From Candidatus Rubrivivax defluviihabitans (lineage in GTDB: Bacteria > Pseudomonadota > Gammaproteobacteria > Burkholderiales > Burkholderiaceae_C), in the NCBI GenBank assembly GCA_016709385.1, contig JADJMW010000007.1, positions 92,034 through 156,033 of the forward strand: a DNA stretch of 64,000 bases, in the 5' to 3' direction. A program made the translations under genes and the position numbers. Under the pieces are notes generated by a model. It worked only from the letters and a program-made list of their open reading frames with translations, ran no database searches and was not told the origin of the DNA. The stretch's first letter is position 1. The number at the start of each line of letters is the position of its first letter. This document shows positions 33,770-42,757 of this stretch, piece after piece.

Positions 33770-36193
33770 TCAGGCGCGGGTGGCCACGGCGCCGAAGGCT
33801 TCGGCCTCGACGCGGCTGACGGGGGCCGGCTTCAGCAGGAAGTGCGCCAGCGCCGGCAGCAGCACCAGCGCGCCGAGCATGTTCCACAGGAACATGAAGG
33901 CCAGCAGCAGCCCCATGTCGGCCTGGAACTTGATCGGGCTGGCGACCCAGGTGACGACGCCGATGCCCAGCGTCACGCCGGTCAGCATCACCACCTTGCC
34001 GGTGAAGAGCAGCGCGCGGTAATAGGCTTCCGACAGGCTGCTGCCGGCGCGCAGCTGCGCCAGCGTCACCGACAGGATGTACAGCGCATAGTCCACGCCG
34101 ATGCCCACGCCCAGCGCGATGACCGGCAGCGTGGCCACCTTCACGCCCATGCCCAGGCCGACCATCAGCGCCTCGGCCAGGATCGAGGTCAGCACCAGCG
34201 GCAGCACCGCCACCACCACCGCGCGCCAGGAGCGGAAGGTGACGAAGCACAGCAGCACGACGGCGGCGTAGACCATCACGAGCATGGTCCGCCAGGCGTC
34301 CTTGACGACGATATTGGTCGCCGCCTCGATGCCGGCCGATCCGGCGGCGAGCAGGAACTTTGCGTCGGCGCTGTCGTTGACCCTGGCGAAGGCCTCGATG
34401 TGGTCGACCACGCGCGTCAGCGTGTCGGCCTTGTGGTCGCGCAGGTAGACGTAGACCGTGAGCAGGCTGCAGGCGTCGTTGTAGAGCCCGCGCGGCGCGC
34501 CGGCGGTCACGGTATTGAGCATGTCCTGGTTGGGCAGGAACTCGTACCAGCGCGGGTTGCCCTCGTTCAGGCCCGCGAGCACGCGGCGGTTTAGCAGCGC
34601 CAGCGTGTGGGTCGTCTCCACGCCGTCGATCTGGCGCAGCTCCCACTCCAGCGCGTCGACCTTGTTCAGCGTCTCGTACCTGGAGCACGCGCCGTCGGGC
34701 GTCTTCACCATCACCGCCAGCACGTCGCTGCTGGCGCCGTAGGCGGCATTCATGAAGGCCACGTCGCGGTTGTAGCGGCTGTCGGCGCGCAGCTCGGGGG
34801 CGCCGGGGTCGAGGTCGCCGATCTTCAGCTGCGTGCTCGCCGCGAATCCGCCGACGCCCATGACGGCCGCTGCGACGACCGCGATGCTGGCCCAGCGGCG
34901 CTGCGTGAAGCGGTCGAGGAAGGCCCACAGCGCATGTTTGTCCGCGCCCGCAGCGTCGGCCTGCTCGGCACCCAGGCTGCGCTCGGCGGCACGCGCGCTG
35001 ACGCCGGTGTAGCTGAGCAGGATGGGCAGCAGGATCAGGTTGGTGAAGATCAGCACCGCGACGCCGATCGACGCCGCGATGGCCAGTTCGCGGATGACCT
35101 GGATGTCGATGACGAGCAGCACCGCGAAGCCCACCGCGTCGGCCAGCAGCGCGGTCAGCCCGGCCAGGAACAGGCGGCGGAAGGTGAAGCGCGCAGCCAC
35201 CAGCTTGTGCGTGCCGCGGCCCACGTCCTGCATGATGCCGTTCATCTTCTGCGCGCCATGGCTCATGCCGATGGCAAAGACGAGAAAGGGCACCAGGATC
35301 GAATACGGGTCGAGCGCAAAGCCCAGCGTGGGCAACAGCCCGAGCTGCCAGACCACGGCCACCAGCGAGGCCAGCACCACCAGCGCGGTGGAGCGCAGGC
35401 AGCGCGTGTACCAGAACAGCATCGCGGTGGCGATGGCCACGGCCAGCGCGAAGAACACCAGCACCGCGCGAACGCCGTCGATCAGGTCGCCGACGATCTT
35501 GGCGAAGCCGGTGATGTGCAGCTGCACGCCTTCGGCTTCGTATTTGGTGCGCAGCGCCTCGAGCCGCTGCGACAGCTGCGCATAGTCGAGCGCTCGGCCT
35601 TCGGCGTCCTTGGCCAGCAAGGGCAGGAAGATCACCGTCGAACGCGCGTCGCGCGCCACCAGCTGGCCGATCTCGCCGGAGCGGGCGATATTCGCCGCCA
35701 GGCGCTGCAGGCTGGCCGGCGAGCCGTCGTAGCCGTCGGGGATGACCGGGCCGCCTTCCAGGCCTTCCTCGGTGACCCCGACCCAGCGTGTCGCCGGCGT
35801 CCACAGCGACTTCATGCGCCCGCGGTCGACGCCCGGCAGCAGGAAAACCTCGTCCGAGAGGCGCCGCAGCGTGTCGAGGTACTTGGCGTCGTAGAGGCTG
35901 CCTTCGGGCCGCGCCACCGCGATGCGCACCACATTGCCCAGGCCGCTCAGCTCGCTCTGGTGGGCCAGGAAGTTGGCGATGTAGGGGTGGCCGGTGGGAA
36001 TGGTCTTCTCGAAACTGGCGTTGAGCTGCAGCCGCGTCGCCTGCCAGCCCAGCAGCAGCGTCACCACCGCGCACAGCACGATCACCAGCAGGCGGTGGTT
36101 GAAGAGTGCACGTTCGATCAGCGATCCCGAGCGCGGGTCGAATTGCTCCAGCGAGACGCCCTGCATCGGCGTGGCGAGGGTCGGTGCGCTCAC
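33770..36193 (-). CDS. RND-superfamily transporter (MMPL/hydrophobe exporter type)
   Basis: This 807-residue inner-membrane protein is built from two similar halves. Each has one helix, a large periplasmic loop and about five further helices, for example LRSTALVVLASLVAVVWQLG and AIGMSHGAQKMNGIMQDVGR. It belongs to the predicted-exporter RND group (COG1033-like) rather than tripartite AcrB-type drug pumps. It overlaps the BNR-repeat protein gene by four bases and sits with DUF1329 and DUF1302 genes, a set that recurs beside catabolic genes for hydrophobic compounds. It probably moves lipid-like or aromatic substrates across the envelope; direction is unknown. Confidence 0.84.
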   Translation of the reverse strand: MSAPTLATPMQGVSLEQFDPRSGSLIERALFNHRLLVIVLCAVVTLLLGWQATRLQLNASFEKTIPTGHPYIANFLAHQSELSGLGNVVRIAVARPEGSLYDAKYLDTLRRLSDEVFLLPGVDRGRMKSLWTPATRWVGVTEEGLEGGPVIPDGYDGSPASLQRLAANIARSGEIGQLVARDARSTVIFLPLLAKDAEGRALDYAQLSQRLEALRTKYEAEGVQLHITGFAKIVGDLIDGVRAVLVFFALAVAIATAMLFWYTRCLRSTALVVLASLVAVVWQLGLLPTLGFALDPYSILVPFLVFAIGMSHGAQKMNGIMQDVGRGTHKLVAARFTFRRLFLAGLTALLADAVGFAVLLVIDIQVIRELAIAASIGVAVLIFTNLILLPILLSYTGVSARAAERSLGAEQADAAGADKHALWAFLDRFTQRRWASIAVVAAAVMGVGGFAASTQLKIGDLDPGAPELRADSRYNRDVAFMNAAYGASSDVLAVMVKTPDGACSRYETLNKVDALEWELRQIDGVETTHTLALLNRRVLAGLNEGNPRWYEFLPNQDMLNTVTAGAPRGLYNDACSLLTVYVYLRDHKADTLTRVVDHIEAFARVNDSADAKFLLAAGSAGIEAATNIVVKDAWRTMLVMVYAAVVLLCFVTFRSWRAVVVAVLPLVLTSILAEALMVGLGMGVKVATLPVIALGVGIGVDYALYILSVTLAQLRAGSSLSEAYYRALLFTGKVVMLTGVTLGIGVVTWVASPIKFQADMGLLLAFMFLWNMLGALVLLPALAHFLLKPAPVSRVEAEAFGAVATRA

Positions 36194-37236
36194 CGTGTGG
36201 TCTCCGACTTCGCCGCCGCGGTGGCCAGCGGCAGCGCGCCGGCAATGCCGAAGCTGAGCACGGCGCCGTCGGGCCCCGCCAGCAGCGCCGCGGGCATGGG
36301 CAGGGGCGCAGCGGCATTGAGCGGAACGAGCGTGTCACCCTGCAGGCGCAGCACCACGCCGGCCTGCGTGGCGAGCAGCGGGCGGCCGTCGGCCGGCACC
36401 GCGATGGCGTTCACCGACGCCGGCACCGGCGAATTGATCTGCGCCCACTGCATGCCGCCGTCCGCCGAACGCCAGACATTGCCGCGCAGCCCGGCCAGCA
36501 GCATGGCGCCGTCGGCCAGCAGCTCACCGGCAAACCAGCTGCCCTTGTAGGGCGAGGCGAGCGGCCTGAAACTGGCCCCGCTGTCGTCGGACCGCGCCAG
36601 CAGCCCTTCTTCGCCGGCCAGCAGCAGCGTTTCGCCGGCACGGCGTGCCACGTACCAGTGCAGCGCCTTCGGATTCGGCAGCCGTGCCATCCAGGGCGTC
36701 CAGGTCGCGCCGGCGTCGTCGGTGCGGAAGGCCAGGCCGTAGGCACCGACGACCAGCCAACGCTGCGCGTCCCAGATCAGCACGTCCAGGAAAGGCTTGT
36801 CGGGGCCGTCGGCCACCAGGCGCTCGGCCTCGCGCTGTTCGTCGGCCGTGCGTGCCGCGGCCGCGGCCATCTGGGCGGCGCGGCGGCCGTCGAGCCGCAG
36901 CGTCCAGCGGGCACCGCCGTCGGTGCTGCTCAGCACGGTGCCGCCGTGACCGACCGCGACGCCGTTCTTCGCATCGGCAAAACGCACCATGGTCAGCGTG
37001 ACGCTGACCGGGCTCGGCGCCTGGCGCCAGTGCGCGCCGCGGTCGTCGCTGAGCGCAATCACGCCGCGTTCGCCAACGGCCACGATGCGTTCGCCGGCCT
37101 GCGCCGCAGCCAGCAGCACGGCACGGCCGGGCTCGCGCACGGCCAGAGCCGGGCGCTGCAGCGCCTCGGTCACCGGCGCGGCATGGCAGGCCAGGCACGC
37201 GGCCAGGCCGAACAGGATGACGAAGGGTCGCGGCAT
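36190..37236 (-). CDS. Secreted YCF48/BNR-repeat beta-propeller protein
   Basis: This 348-residue protein has an N-terminal signal peptide ending LACHAAP. At least five Asp-box-like repeats follow, spaced around a propeller: SDDRGAHWRQA, STDGGARWTLR, TDDAGATWTPW, SDDSGASFRPL and SADGGMQWAQI. The family is known from photosystem assembly factor YCF48 and from periplasmic partners of RND proteins in proteobacteria. It likely acts in the periplasm with the RND transporter encoded after it (four-base overlap). The ATG at 37236 is chosen; a GTG one codon upstream is also possible. No enzymatic residues were identified. Confidence 0.8.
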   Translation of the reverse strand: MPRPFVILFGLAACLACHAAPVTEALQRPALAVREPGRAVLLAAAQAGERIVAVGERGVIALSDDRGAHWRQAPSPVSVTLTMVRFADAKNGVAVGHGGTVLSSTDGGARWTLRLDGRRAAQMAAAAARTADEQREAERLVADGPDKPFLDVLIWDAQRWLVVGAYGLAFRTDDAGATWTPWMARLPNPKALHWYVARRAGETLLLAGEEGLLARSDDSGASFRPLASPYKGSWFAGELLADGAMLLAGLRGNVWRSADGGMQWAQINSPVPASVNAIAVPADGRPLLATQAGVVLRLQGDTLVPLNAAAPLPMPAALLAGPDGAVLSFGIAGALPLATAAAKSETTR

Positions 37237-37243
37237 CACGGCC

Positions 37244-38596
37244 TCAGCGCACGCCTTGCGCGGCCAGCCCGTCGCCGGTGAAGGTCTCGGTCGGCCAGCG
37301 CTTGCTGGGGCGGTGGTGGAAGGACTTGTCGTTGAGCACGTTGGCCACGTAGGCCTGGCCCGACAGCAGGTCGTAGAAGCCGAAGGTCTGCTGCACCGTG
37401 CCGGGGAAGTCGGGCATCACGTAGTTGAAGACCCACAGCGTCTTCCAGAGCTGGCCGTTGGCGTCCCAGCGGTCGCCGAGAACGGCCAGCCAGGTGTCCT
37501 CGTCCAGGTAATAGATGCTCTTCGGTGCCTGGTGGCGCTGGCCGGCGGCCAGGCTGGCCTCGACCACCCACACGCGGTGCAGCTCCCAGCGCACGTGGTC
37601 GGGGTTGAGGTGCTGGCCCTTGATGATCTCGGCGTCGCGGGCCTGCAGGAAGCGGTTCTGGTTGTAGGGCACGAGCAGTTCCTTCTTGCCCACCAGCTTC
37701 CAGTCGAAGCGGTCGGTGCGGCCCGAGAAGACGCTCAGTTCGTCGAAGGACATCAGCCCGGCCGTGGCCGGCGTCGGCGTGTCGCAGCAGGCGTTGGGCA
37801 GCTTGCGCACGCGGCGCTGGCCGGTCAGGTAGACATAGGACTGCGACTTTTCCTCGTCGACATGCTGGCGGCCGACGATCATCTCGCCGGCACGGATGGG
37901 CGGCCCGACATTCAGCAGGTTGACCTCCCAGTGCACGCCCTCGAAGCTGTCGACCGAGCCGTCGTCGAAGTAATACGGCATGCGCTGGCGGATGCGGCCG
38001 TCGGTGGTGAGCACCACCTGGCCGTTGGCGGTGATCTGGTACTGGTTGAAGTCGGCTTCCCAGGCCGAGCCGCGCCAGGACAGCTTGTGGTTCCAGATCG
38101 CCTCGAGACCGCTCTTCGGCATCGGGAATGGAATGCCGCCATAGGCGCCGACCAGCTTGTGGCCGTCGAGCTTGGCGCGCAGCGCATTCTTCGCCGTGTT
38201 GTCGTACACCCACTGCGGCGCCACGGCGGTGCGGCGCGTCGGGTAGACGTCGAGCCGGAAGCTTTCCGGGTATTTCTTCAACAGTGCCTTGACGCCGTCG
38301 CTGAGCTTGCCGGCGTGCTGGTCCACGTTCTTCGCCGTCACCGAATACAGCGGCTTGTCGTCCTTGAACGGGTCGCCGCGCCGTCCACCCGGCTTGTCGC
38401 CGGGGATCGGCGTGCTGTAGCCGCCGGTCCAGGCGGGGATGCTGCCGTCCTTGTTGCCGGCCTTCTCGGCGCCGAAGGGCGTGAGTTCGGTCTTCAGCCT
38501 GGCGGCCTCTTCGGGCGTGACGGCGGCGTGTGCCGCAGCCATGCCGAGCAGCGCAGCCAGCCAGGCCGCGGCGGTGCGATGGAGTCTCGGATGCAT
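37244..38596 (-). CDS. DUF1329 periplasmic/outer-membrane lipid-binding-like protein
   Basis: This 450-residue protein has a signal peptide (MHPRLHRTAAAWLAALLGMA, cleaved near AHA). The DUF1329 fold follows, predicted to be LolA/LolB-like and able to hold hydrophobic ligands. Recognisable segments are GNKDGSIPAWTGG near the N-terminus, YPTRRTAVAPQWVYDNT, and LWVFNYVMPDFPGTVQQTF near the C-terminus. The gene lies between DUF1302 and BNR genes with gaps of 17 and 7 bases. In the envelope module it may carry substrate between outer membrane and RND protein. That role is inferred from fold and neighbours. Confidence 0.83.
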   Translation of the reverse strand: MHPRLHRTAAAWLAALLGMAAAHAAVTPEEAARLKTELTPFGAEKAGNKDGSIPAWTGGYSTPIPGDKPGGRRGDPFKDDKPLYSVTAKNVDQHAGKLSDGVKALLKKYPESFRLDVYPTRRTAVAPQWVYDNTAKNALRAKLDGHKLVGAYGGIPFPMPKSGLEAIWNHKLSWRGSAWEADFNQYQITANGQVVLTTDGRIRQRMPYYFDDGSVDSFEGVHWEVNLLNVGPPIRAGEMIVGRQHVDEEKSQSYVYLTGQRRVRKLPNACCDTPTPATAGLMSFDELSVFSGRTDRFDWKLVGKKELLVPYNQNRFLQARDAEIIKGQHLNPDHVRWELHRVWVVEASLAAGQRHQAPKSIYYLDEDTWLAVLGDRWDANGQLWKTLWVFNYVMPDFPGTVQQTFGFYDLLSGQAYVANVLNDKSFHHRPSKRWPTETFTGDGLAAQGVR

Positions 38597-38613
38597 GCTT
38601 CTTGTCTCCTGGA

Positions 38614-40278
38614 TCAGAAGGTGGTGCGCAGCGACAGCGTCAGGGTGTCGCGGTCCTTGAGCGCCTGCTTGAACTGCGCGTTGCTGGCGTTGTCCAGCGT
38701 CGGTCCCTCGTCGCCGAGGTAGGTCACGTAGTTCAGCGTGGCGACCCAGCGGCCGAGGTACAGCGCCGACAGGCCGACGTTGACGTCGCCGCCCTTGTCG
38801 ACGCCGAAGGCCGGCCCCACCGCCGACGACTTGCCCCAGGCGTAGCCCAGCCCGACGCTGGGCGTGAGGTCCAGCCCCGGCAGCGCCTGGCGGTAGCTGG
38901 GCGCATAGACCATGCGCAACGCCGTTGCCGACTTGTCGGCGTTCGGGTTCAGCATCTTTTCGTTGGCCGTGACCTTGACGCGGGTATTCCAGGCGATCTC
39001 GCCGATGAAGCTGGCCTCGCGCGAGAGGAAGCTCGGCCCCAGGCTGGCCAGCCACGAGAACTGCGCATGCGCCGTCTCGCCGACCGCGTAGCCTGGGTTG
39101 TCGTTGTTGTCGAAGGCGACGCCGACCCCGATGGCCGGAATGATGGCCTGGCCGGAACTGGCCAGCGGTGTGTCCCAGCGGTACGAAACTTCGCCAGCCA
39201 GGCTCCACTCGTCGATACTCTTCGCGAAGCTGGCGCCGAACGCGGTGATGCCCTCGTGGTAGACCCAGCGGTAACTGTCGGCCTTCAATGCCGGCGGAAA
39301 GCCCGACAAGGTCGTCCAGTTGTTGCTGGGGCCGGTGGCGTGGTAGCGGATGGCGTAGAAGCCGATGTCGGTTTCGATGGCGGCCACGTTCCAGCGCAGT
39401 TGCACGCCGCCCTGCCCCGTGTCCTTGGCTTCCAGATCGGGCTGGCGCAGGAAGGTGCCGGTCGGGCCGGCATTGATGCGCTCGGCGCCCGGGCCCAAGG
39501 CGTCGCTGCTCGACAGGTAGGCGCCAGACGGCATCAGCCGGGTCTTCTCCCACTCGTAGCCGATATAGGCGCCCAGCGTCACCGCGTCGCTGAGCTGCAG
39601 CGTGCCCGAGAGCTTGCCGATCGGGCGCGCCACCTCCTTGAATTGCGCATTGGGCACCGACAACAGCTTCACCAGGTCCAGCGGTGCCTGGCCGCCGGCG
39701 ATGCCGTTGCTGCCGAAGAACAGGCTCTCGCCCCACAGCAGCGTGTGCCGGCCCAGGCGCGCCGACAGCGCCTGGCCGCCGAGGTCGAAACGGCCGTAGA
39801 CGAAGGCGTCCAGAACTTCGGCGTCGCGGCCCATGACCTGGCGCGTGTCGTCGGGAAACTCCGACGCCGGGCTGTGGTTCGAGGTCAGCGTGGTGTTGCT
39901 GGTGGGGCGGTTGTAGACCACGTCGTACCAGGCCGCGGCGCTGAGGCGGGCGCCCAGGTTGCGCCACGACAGGTCGGCTTCGCTGAACAGGTCGAAGCGG
40001 CTGGAGACCAGGCCCTTGTCGAAATTGTTGTTGCCGTCGTCCTGGTTGATATTGTTCGGCCCGACCACGCCCGTGGGGCCGAACTTCGTCTGCGACAGGC
40101 CGGGCGAGCGGTCGTCCAGGCGTAAGCCGGCGCTGTACTTGACCGTGTTGTCCCAGCGCAGCGTCAGCTCGGGATTGCCGGTGTCGATCTCGAAGGCCTG
40201 GGCGCTGCAGGCCGCCATCGCGGCCAGCGCCAGGACGGACGGTCGGGGACCGCGTGGGATGCTCGGGGTGCGTTTCAT
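38614..40278 (-). CDS. DUF1302 outer-membrane beta-barrel protein
   Basis: This 554-residue protein has a signal peptide ending ACSAQAFEIDTGNPEL. The body is alternating amphipathic strands rich in Trp/Tyr and Gly, and the C-terminus is LTLSLRTTF with the terminal Phe expected for Bam-inserted porins. Family segments are LRWDNTVKYSAGLR, LSARLGRHTLLWGESLFFG and YRWVYHEGITAFGASFAKS. DUF1302 proteins are found with DUF1329 and RND genes in clusters for hydrophobic substrates and may be channels. The start at 40278 follows a GAGGAG site. The gap to the upstream flavoprotein gene is 45 bases. Confidence 0.84.
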   Translation of the reverse strand: MKRTPSIPRGPRPSVLALAAMAACSAQAFEIDTGNPELTLRWDNTVKYSAGLRLDDRSPGLSQTKFGPTGVVGPNNINQDDGNNNFDKGLVSSRFDLFSEADLSWRNLGARLSAAAWYDVVYNRPTSNTTLTSNHSPASEFPDDTRQVMGRDAEVLDAFVYGRFDLGGQALSARLGRHTLLWGESLFFGSNGIAGGQAPLDLVKLLSVPNAQFKEVARPIGKLSGTLQLSDAVTLGAYIGYEWEKTRLMPSGAYLSSSDALGPGAERINAGPTGTFLRQPDLEAKDTGQGGVQLRWNVAAIETDIGFYAIRYHATGPSNNWTTLSGFPPALKADSYRWVYHEGITAFGASFAKSIDEWSLAGEVSYRWDTPLASSGQAIIPAIGVGVAFDNNDNPGYAVGETAHAQFSWLASLGPSFLSREASFIGEIAWNTRVKVTANEKMLNPNADKSATALRMVYAPSYRQALPGLDLTPSVGLGYAWGKSSAVGPAFGVDKGGDVNVGLSALYLGRWVATLNYVTYLGDEGPTLDNASNAQFKQALKDRDTLTLSLRTTF

Positions 40279-40323
40279 GGGTCTCCTCTCGTGGTGATCG
40301 GTGGGTGCGCTTGGCAAGGGTCG

Positions 40324-41430
40324 TCAGGCCGGCCCTGCCACCAGCTGGGCGAGTTGCGCCGCCAGGGCCGGCAGGTCGGTTGCGGCTTCGGGACGCAGGT
40401 CCCACCTGGCCGCCTGGGTGGCGACGGCATGGACCTGCCGCGCACGCTCGCCGCGGCGTGCCATGAAGGCCTGCAGCAACTCGTCGCGCGAAAGCTGCAG
40501 GCGAAGCAGGTCGCCCAGGACGACGGCGTCCTCGACGGCTTGCGCTGCGGCTTGTCCGAAATGCGGCGGCAGCACATGCGCGCTGTGGCCGATGCGCAAA
40601 ACACCTTGCTCGTGCCAGGGCCCTTCGAGCAGGCCGCTGCGCACCGGGCGCACCAGCGCCTGCGTGCCGTCCTTCCACAGCGCACCCAGCGACTGCAGCA
40701 GCCGGCCCTGGCCGGCCAGGGTCGCGCGCATCGCCGCCGCCGTGGACGAAGCGCCCAGGGGTTGCAGTACCGCGATGCCGGCACGGCGCGCATCCACCGG
40801 CACCACCATGGCCTTGGTCGAACCGGTGCCCAGCAGCCACAGGGTTCGCTCAAGCATCGGCGGGCGCGGCAGCAGCGCATGGCACCACTGCTGCTGCAGT
40901 TCATCGAGCGCCATCGGGCGCGCGGGCAACGAAGCCAGCGCCGGCAGCCGGGAGCCGCTGGCCACCAGCGCCAGGTCGACGCCGTGTCGTTGGCCGTCGG
41001 CGGTGACGATGGCTTCGCCCGCGGCCACATCCGTCACCGCGCAGCCCACGTGCAGCCGCGCGCCGTGCGCCACGGCGGCATCACGCAGCAGGCCGAGCAG
41101 GTCGCCGTAGACCATGCCCAGGCAGGCGGGAAACGGCGCACCGGAAAGTCGCGGCGTGGCGATCTCGTGCAGCAGGCGGCCGTCGCCGTCGAGCACAGCC
41201 AGGCCGTGGTACGGGAAGCCGCGGCGCACGCAGGCTTCGCCGACACCGAGTGCCGCCAGGTCGCGCAGCAGGTTGGGCACGACGTCGATATGCGCCTGCG
41301 GCGCGAACGGCACCGGCACGGCTTCGAACACGTCGACGCGCAGGCCTGCGGCGGCCGCCGCCAAGGCCGCCGCCAGGCCCGCCAGGCCGGCGCCGACCAC
41401 ACCCACATGCCCGATGGCGGCCATCGCCAT
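40324..41430 (-). CDS. FAD-dependent monooxygenase-like protein, first gene of the operon
   Basis: This 368-residue class A flavin monooxygenase-like protein starts with GHVGVVGAGLAGLAAALAAA (FAD-binding). Its C-terminal region LRIGHSAHVLPPHFGQAAAQ matches the usual GDxxHxxxPxxGQG motif, except that the conserved Asp is His. That residue normally contacts the FAD ribityl chain. The middle DG motif is also weak (LALVASGSRLPALASL). It may bind flavin differently or be catalytically weak. It is the promoter-proximal gene, divergent from a LysR regulator. ATG 41430 is used; ATG 41424 and GTG 41433 are alternatives. Confidence 0.8.
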   Translation of the reverse strand: MAMAAIGHVGVVGAGLAGLAAALAAAAAGLRVDVFEAVPVPFAPQAHIDVVPNLLRDLAALGVGEACVRRGFPYHGLAVLDGDGRLLHEIATPRLSGAPFPACLGMVYGDLLGLLRDAAVAHGARLHVGCAVTDVAAGEAIVTADGQRHGVDLALVASGSRLPALASLPARPMALDELQQQWCHALLPRPPMLERTLWLLGTGSTKAMVVPVDARRAGIAVLQPLGASSTAAAMRATLAGQGRLLQSLGALWKDGTQALVRPVRSGLLEGPWHEQGVLRIGHSAHVLPPHFGQAAAQAVEDAVVLGDLLRLQLSRDELLQAFMARRGERARQVHAVATQAARWDLRPEAATDLPALAAQLAQLVAGPA

Positions 41431-41633
41431 CACGCCTGCAAAGCCGGTGCGGGAAAAGCAGGCATGAGTTCGCCTGCCGCCTGGCCAATTGCCATTCGTC
41501 GTCTCCTGTTGTCGCTGGGGCCCTCCCCGCCTTGGGTTGGCTTCGAGGGGCCTGGCTGACCCAGGGCACCTCGGGGGGAATCGGGTTAGCGAGAGATTAC
41601 GGAGATCGACGCCTCATGAAAAATGGCTTGTTT

Positions 41634-41661
41634 CCATTCGACGAATCGACCGCGTGAATGG
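41634..41661. promoter_or_regulatory. Interrupted inverted repeat upstream of LysR gene
   Basis: CCATTC (41634-41639) and GAATGG (41656-41661) form an inverted repeat between the 16-gene operon and the divergent LysR gene, in an AT-richer patch. This is where a LysR regulator would be expected to bind. Confidence 0.4.
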
Positions 41662-41665
41662 TTTT

Positions 41666-41677
41666 CGGGTTAACCCG
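41666..41677. promoter_or_regulatory. 12-bp palindrome before LysR gene
   Basis: CGGGTTAACCCG is a perfect palindrome, 18 bases before the LysR start codon, flanked by TT and GAA that nearly extend it. The position fits an autoregulatory operator. No binding evidence exists. Confidence 0.45.
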
Positions 41678-41695
41678 GAATAGGACAAGACCGAC

Positions 41696-42619
41696 ATGCG
41701 CTTCAACCGACTCGACCTCAACCTGCTGGTGGCGCTGGATGCCTTGCTCACCGAACGCAGCATCACGAAGGCGTCGGAGCGACTGAACCTGAGCCAGTCG
41801 GCCACCAGCAATGCGCTGGCACGGCTGCGCGAATATTTCGACGACGAGTTGCTGGTGCAGGTCGGGCGGCGCATGGAACCGACACCGCGCGCGGAAGGGC
41901 TGCGGGATGCAGTGCGCGACGTGCTCGTGCGCGTGGACGCCACGATCGCGATCCAGCCCGAGTTCGACCCCTCCAAGTCCGACCGCATCTTCCGCATCTT
42001 CGTTTCCGACTACACGCAGATGGTGTTCGCCCCGCACCTGCTGGCGCTGGCCCACGAGGAGCGCTGCGCGGCCCGCTTCGAATTCCTGCCGCAGGTGAGC
42101 CACCCCCAGCGCAGCCTGGAGCGAGGCGAGGCCGACCTGCTCATCATTCCGCGCGGCTTTCTCTCGCCGGAGCACCCCGAGGAGACGCTGTACAGCGAGG
42201 AATTCGTCTGCGTCGTGTGGCGCCACGGCAGCCTGGCGCAGGGCGAACTGAGCTTCGAACGCTACCTGGCGGCCGGGCATGTGGTGATGCAGCCGCAGGG
42301 CGGCGGCGGCGGTGACTCGTTCGAGGCCTGGTTCGTCAAGCGCTATGGCGTGACGCGCCGCGTGGCGGTGACGAGCTACGGCTTCTCGGCGCTGCCGGCA
42401 ATGGTGGTCGGCACGGAATTCATCGCCACCGTGCATGCGCGGCTGGCCCATGCGCTGCAGCCGGCGTTGCCGATCGAACTGCGCCAGCCGCCGCTGCCCA
42501 TCACGGCCATGGAGCAGGGCCTGCAATGGCACAAGTACCGCACGCAGGACCCGGGGCTGGTGTGGCTGCGCGGGCTGTTGCGGCGGGCGGTGGCTCGCAT
42601 GGACGCCACGCCGGCCTGA
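41696..42619 (+). CDS. LysR-type regulator of the minus-strand catabolic operon
   Basis: This 307-residue LysR regulator is of the NodD/LinR-like subgroup, recognised by the start RFNRLDLNLLVALDALLTER and HTH SITKASERLNLSQSATSNAL. A long effector domain follows (FRIFVSDYTQMVFAPHLLAL). Members of this group commonly activate divergent catabolic operons when an aromatic inducer is bound. The divergent neighbour is the 16-gene cluster ending at 22595. The start at 41696 fits the family N-terminus. A weak hairpin lies just after its stop. Confidence 0.88.
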   Translation: MRFNRLDLNLLVALDALLTERSITKASERLNLSQSATSNALARLREYFDDELLVQVGRRMEPTPRAEGLRDAVRDVLVRVDATIAIQPEFDPSKSDRIFRIFVSDYTQMVFAPHLLALAHEERCAARFEFLPQVSHPQRSLERGEADLLIIPRGFLSPEHPEETLYSEEFVCVVWRHGSLAQGELSFERYLAAGHVVMQPQGGGGGDSFEAWFVKRYGVTRRVAVTSYGFSALPAMVVGTEFIATVHARLAHALQPALPIELRQPPLPITAMEQGLQWHKYRTQDPGLVWLRGLLRRAVARMDATPA

Positions 42620-42623
42620 CGGC

Positions 42624-42642
42624 AGCCCGGTAGGGCCGGGTT
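42624..42642 (+). terminator. Possible weak terminator after LysR gene
   Basis: AGCCCGG and CCGGGTT can pair around a short loop five bases after the LysR stop codon. The stem is short and no T tract follows, so this is a low-confidence call based on position. Confidence 0.25.
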
Positions 42643-42757
42643 GGCGACATTGACGGTATCGATCGACTGGTTTCGCGACCCCATGACGGTAGTCGCGATC
42701 CAAGTGATCGGTATCACGACTTCTGCCGCCCTCCCCTCGCAAAAAAAGTGGCGCGCG

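Noticed and set aside
37244..40840. A single 1198-codon minus-strand frame that would fuse DUF1329 to upstream sequence
   Set aside because: Only the part from 38596 down encodes DUF1329 with a signal peptide. The rest is out of frame with the DUF1302 gene that occupies the same DNA.
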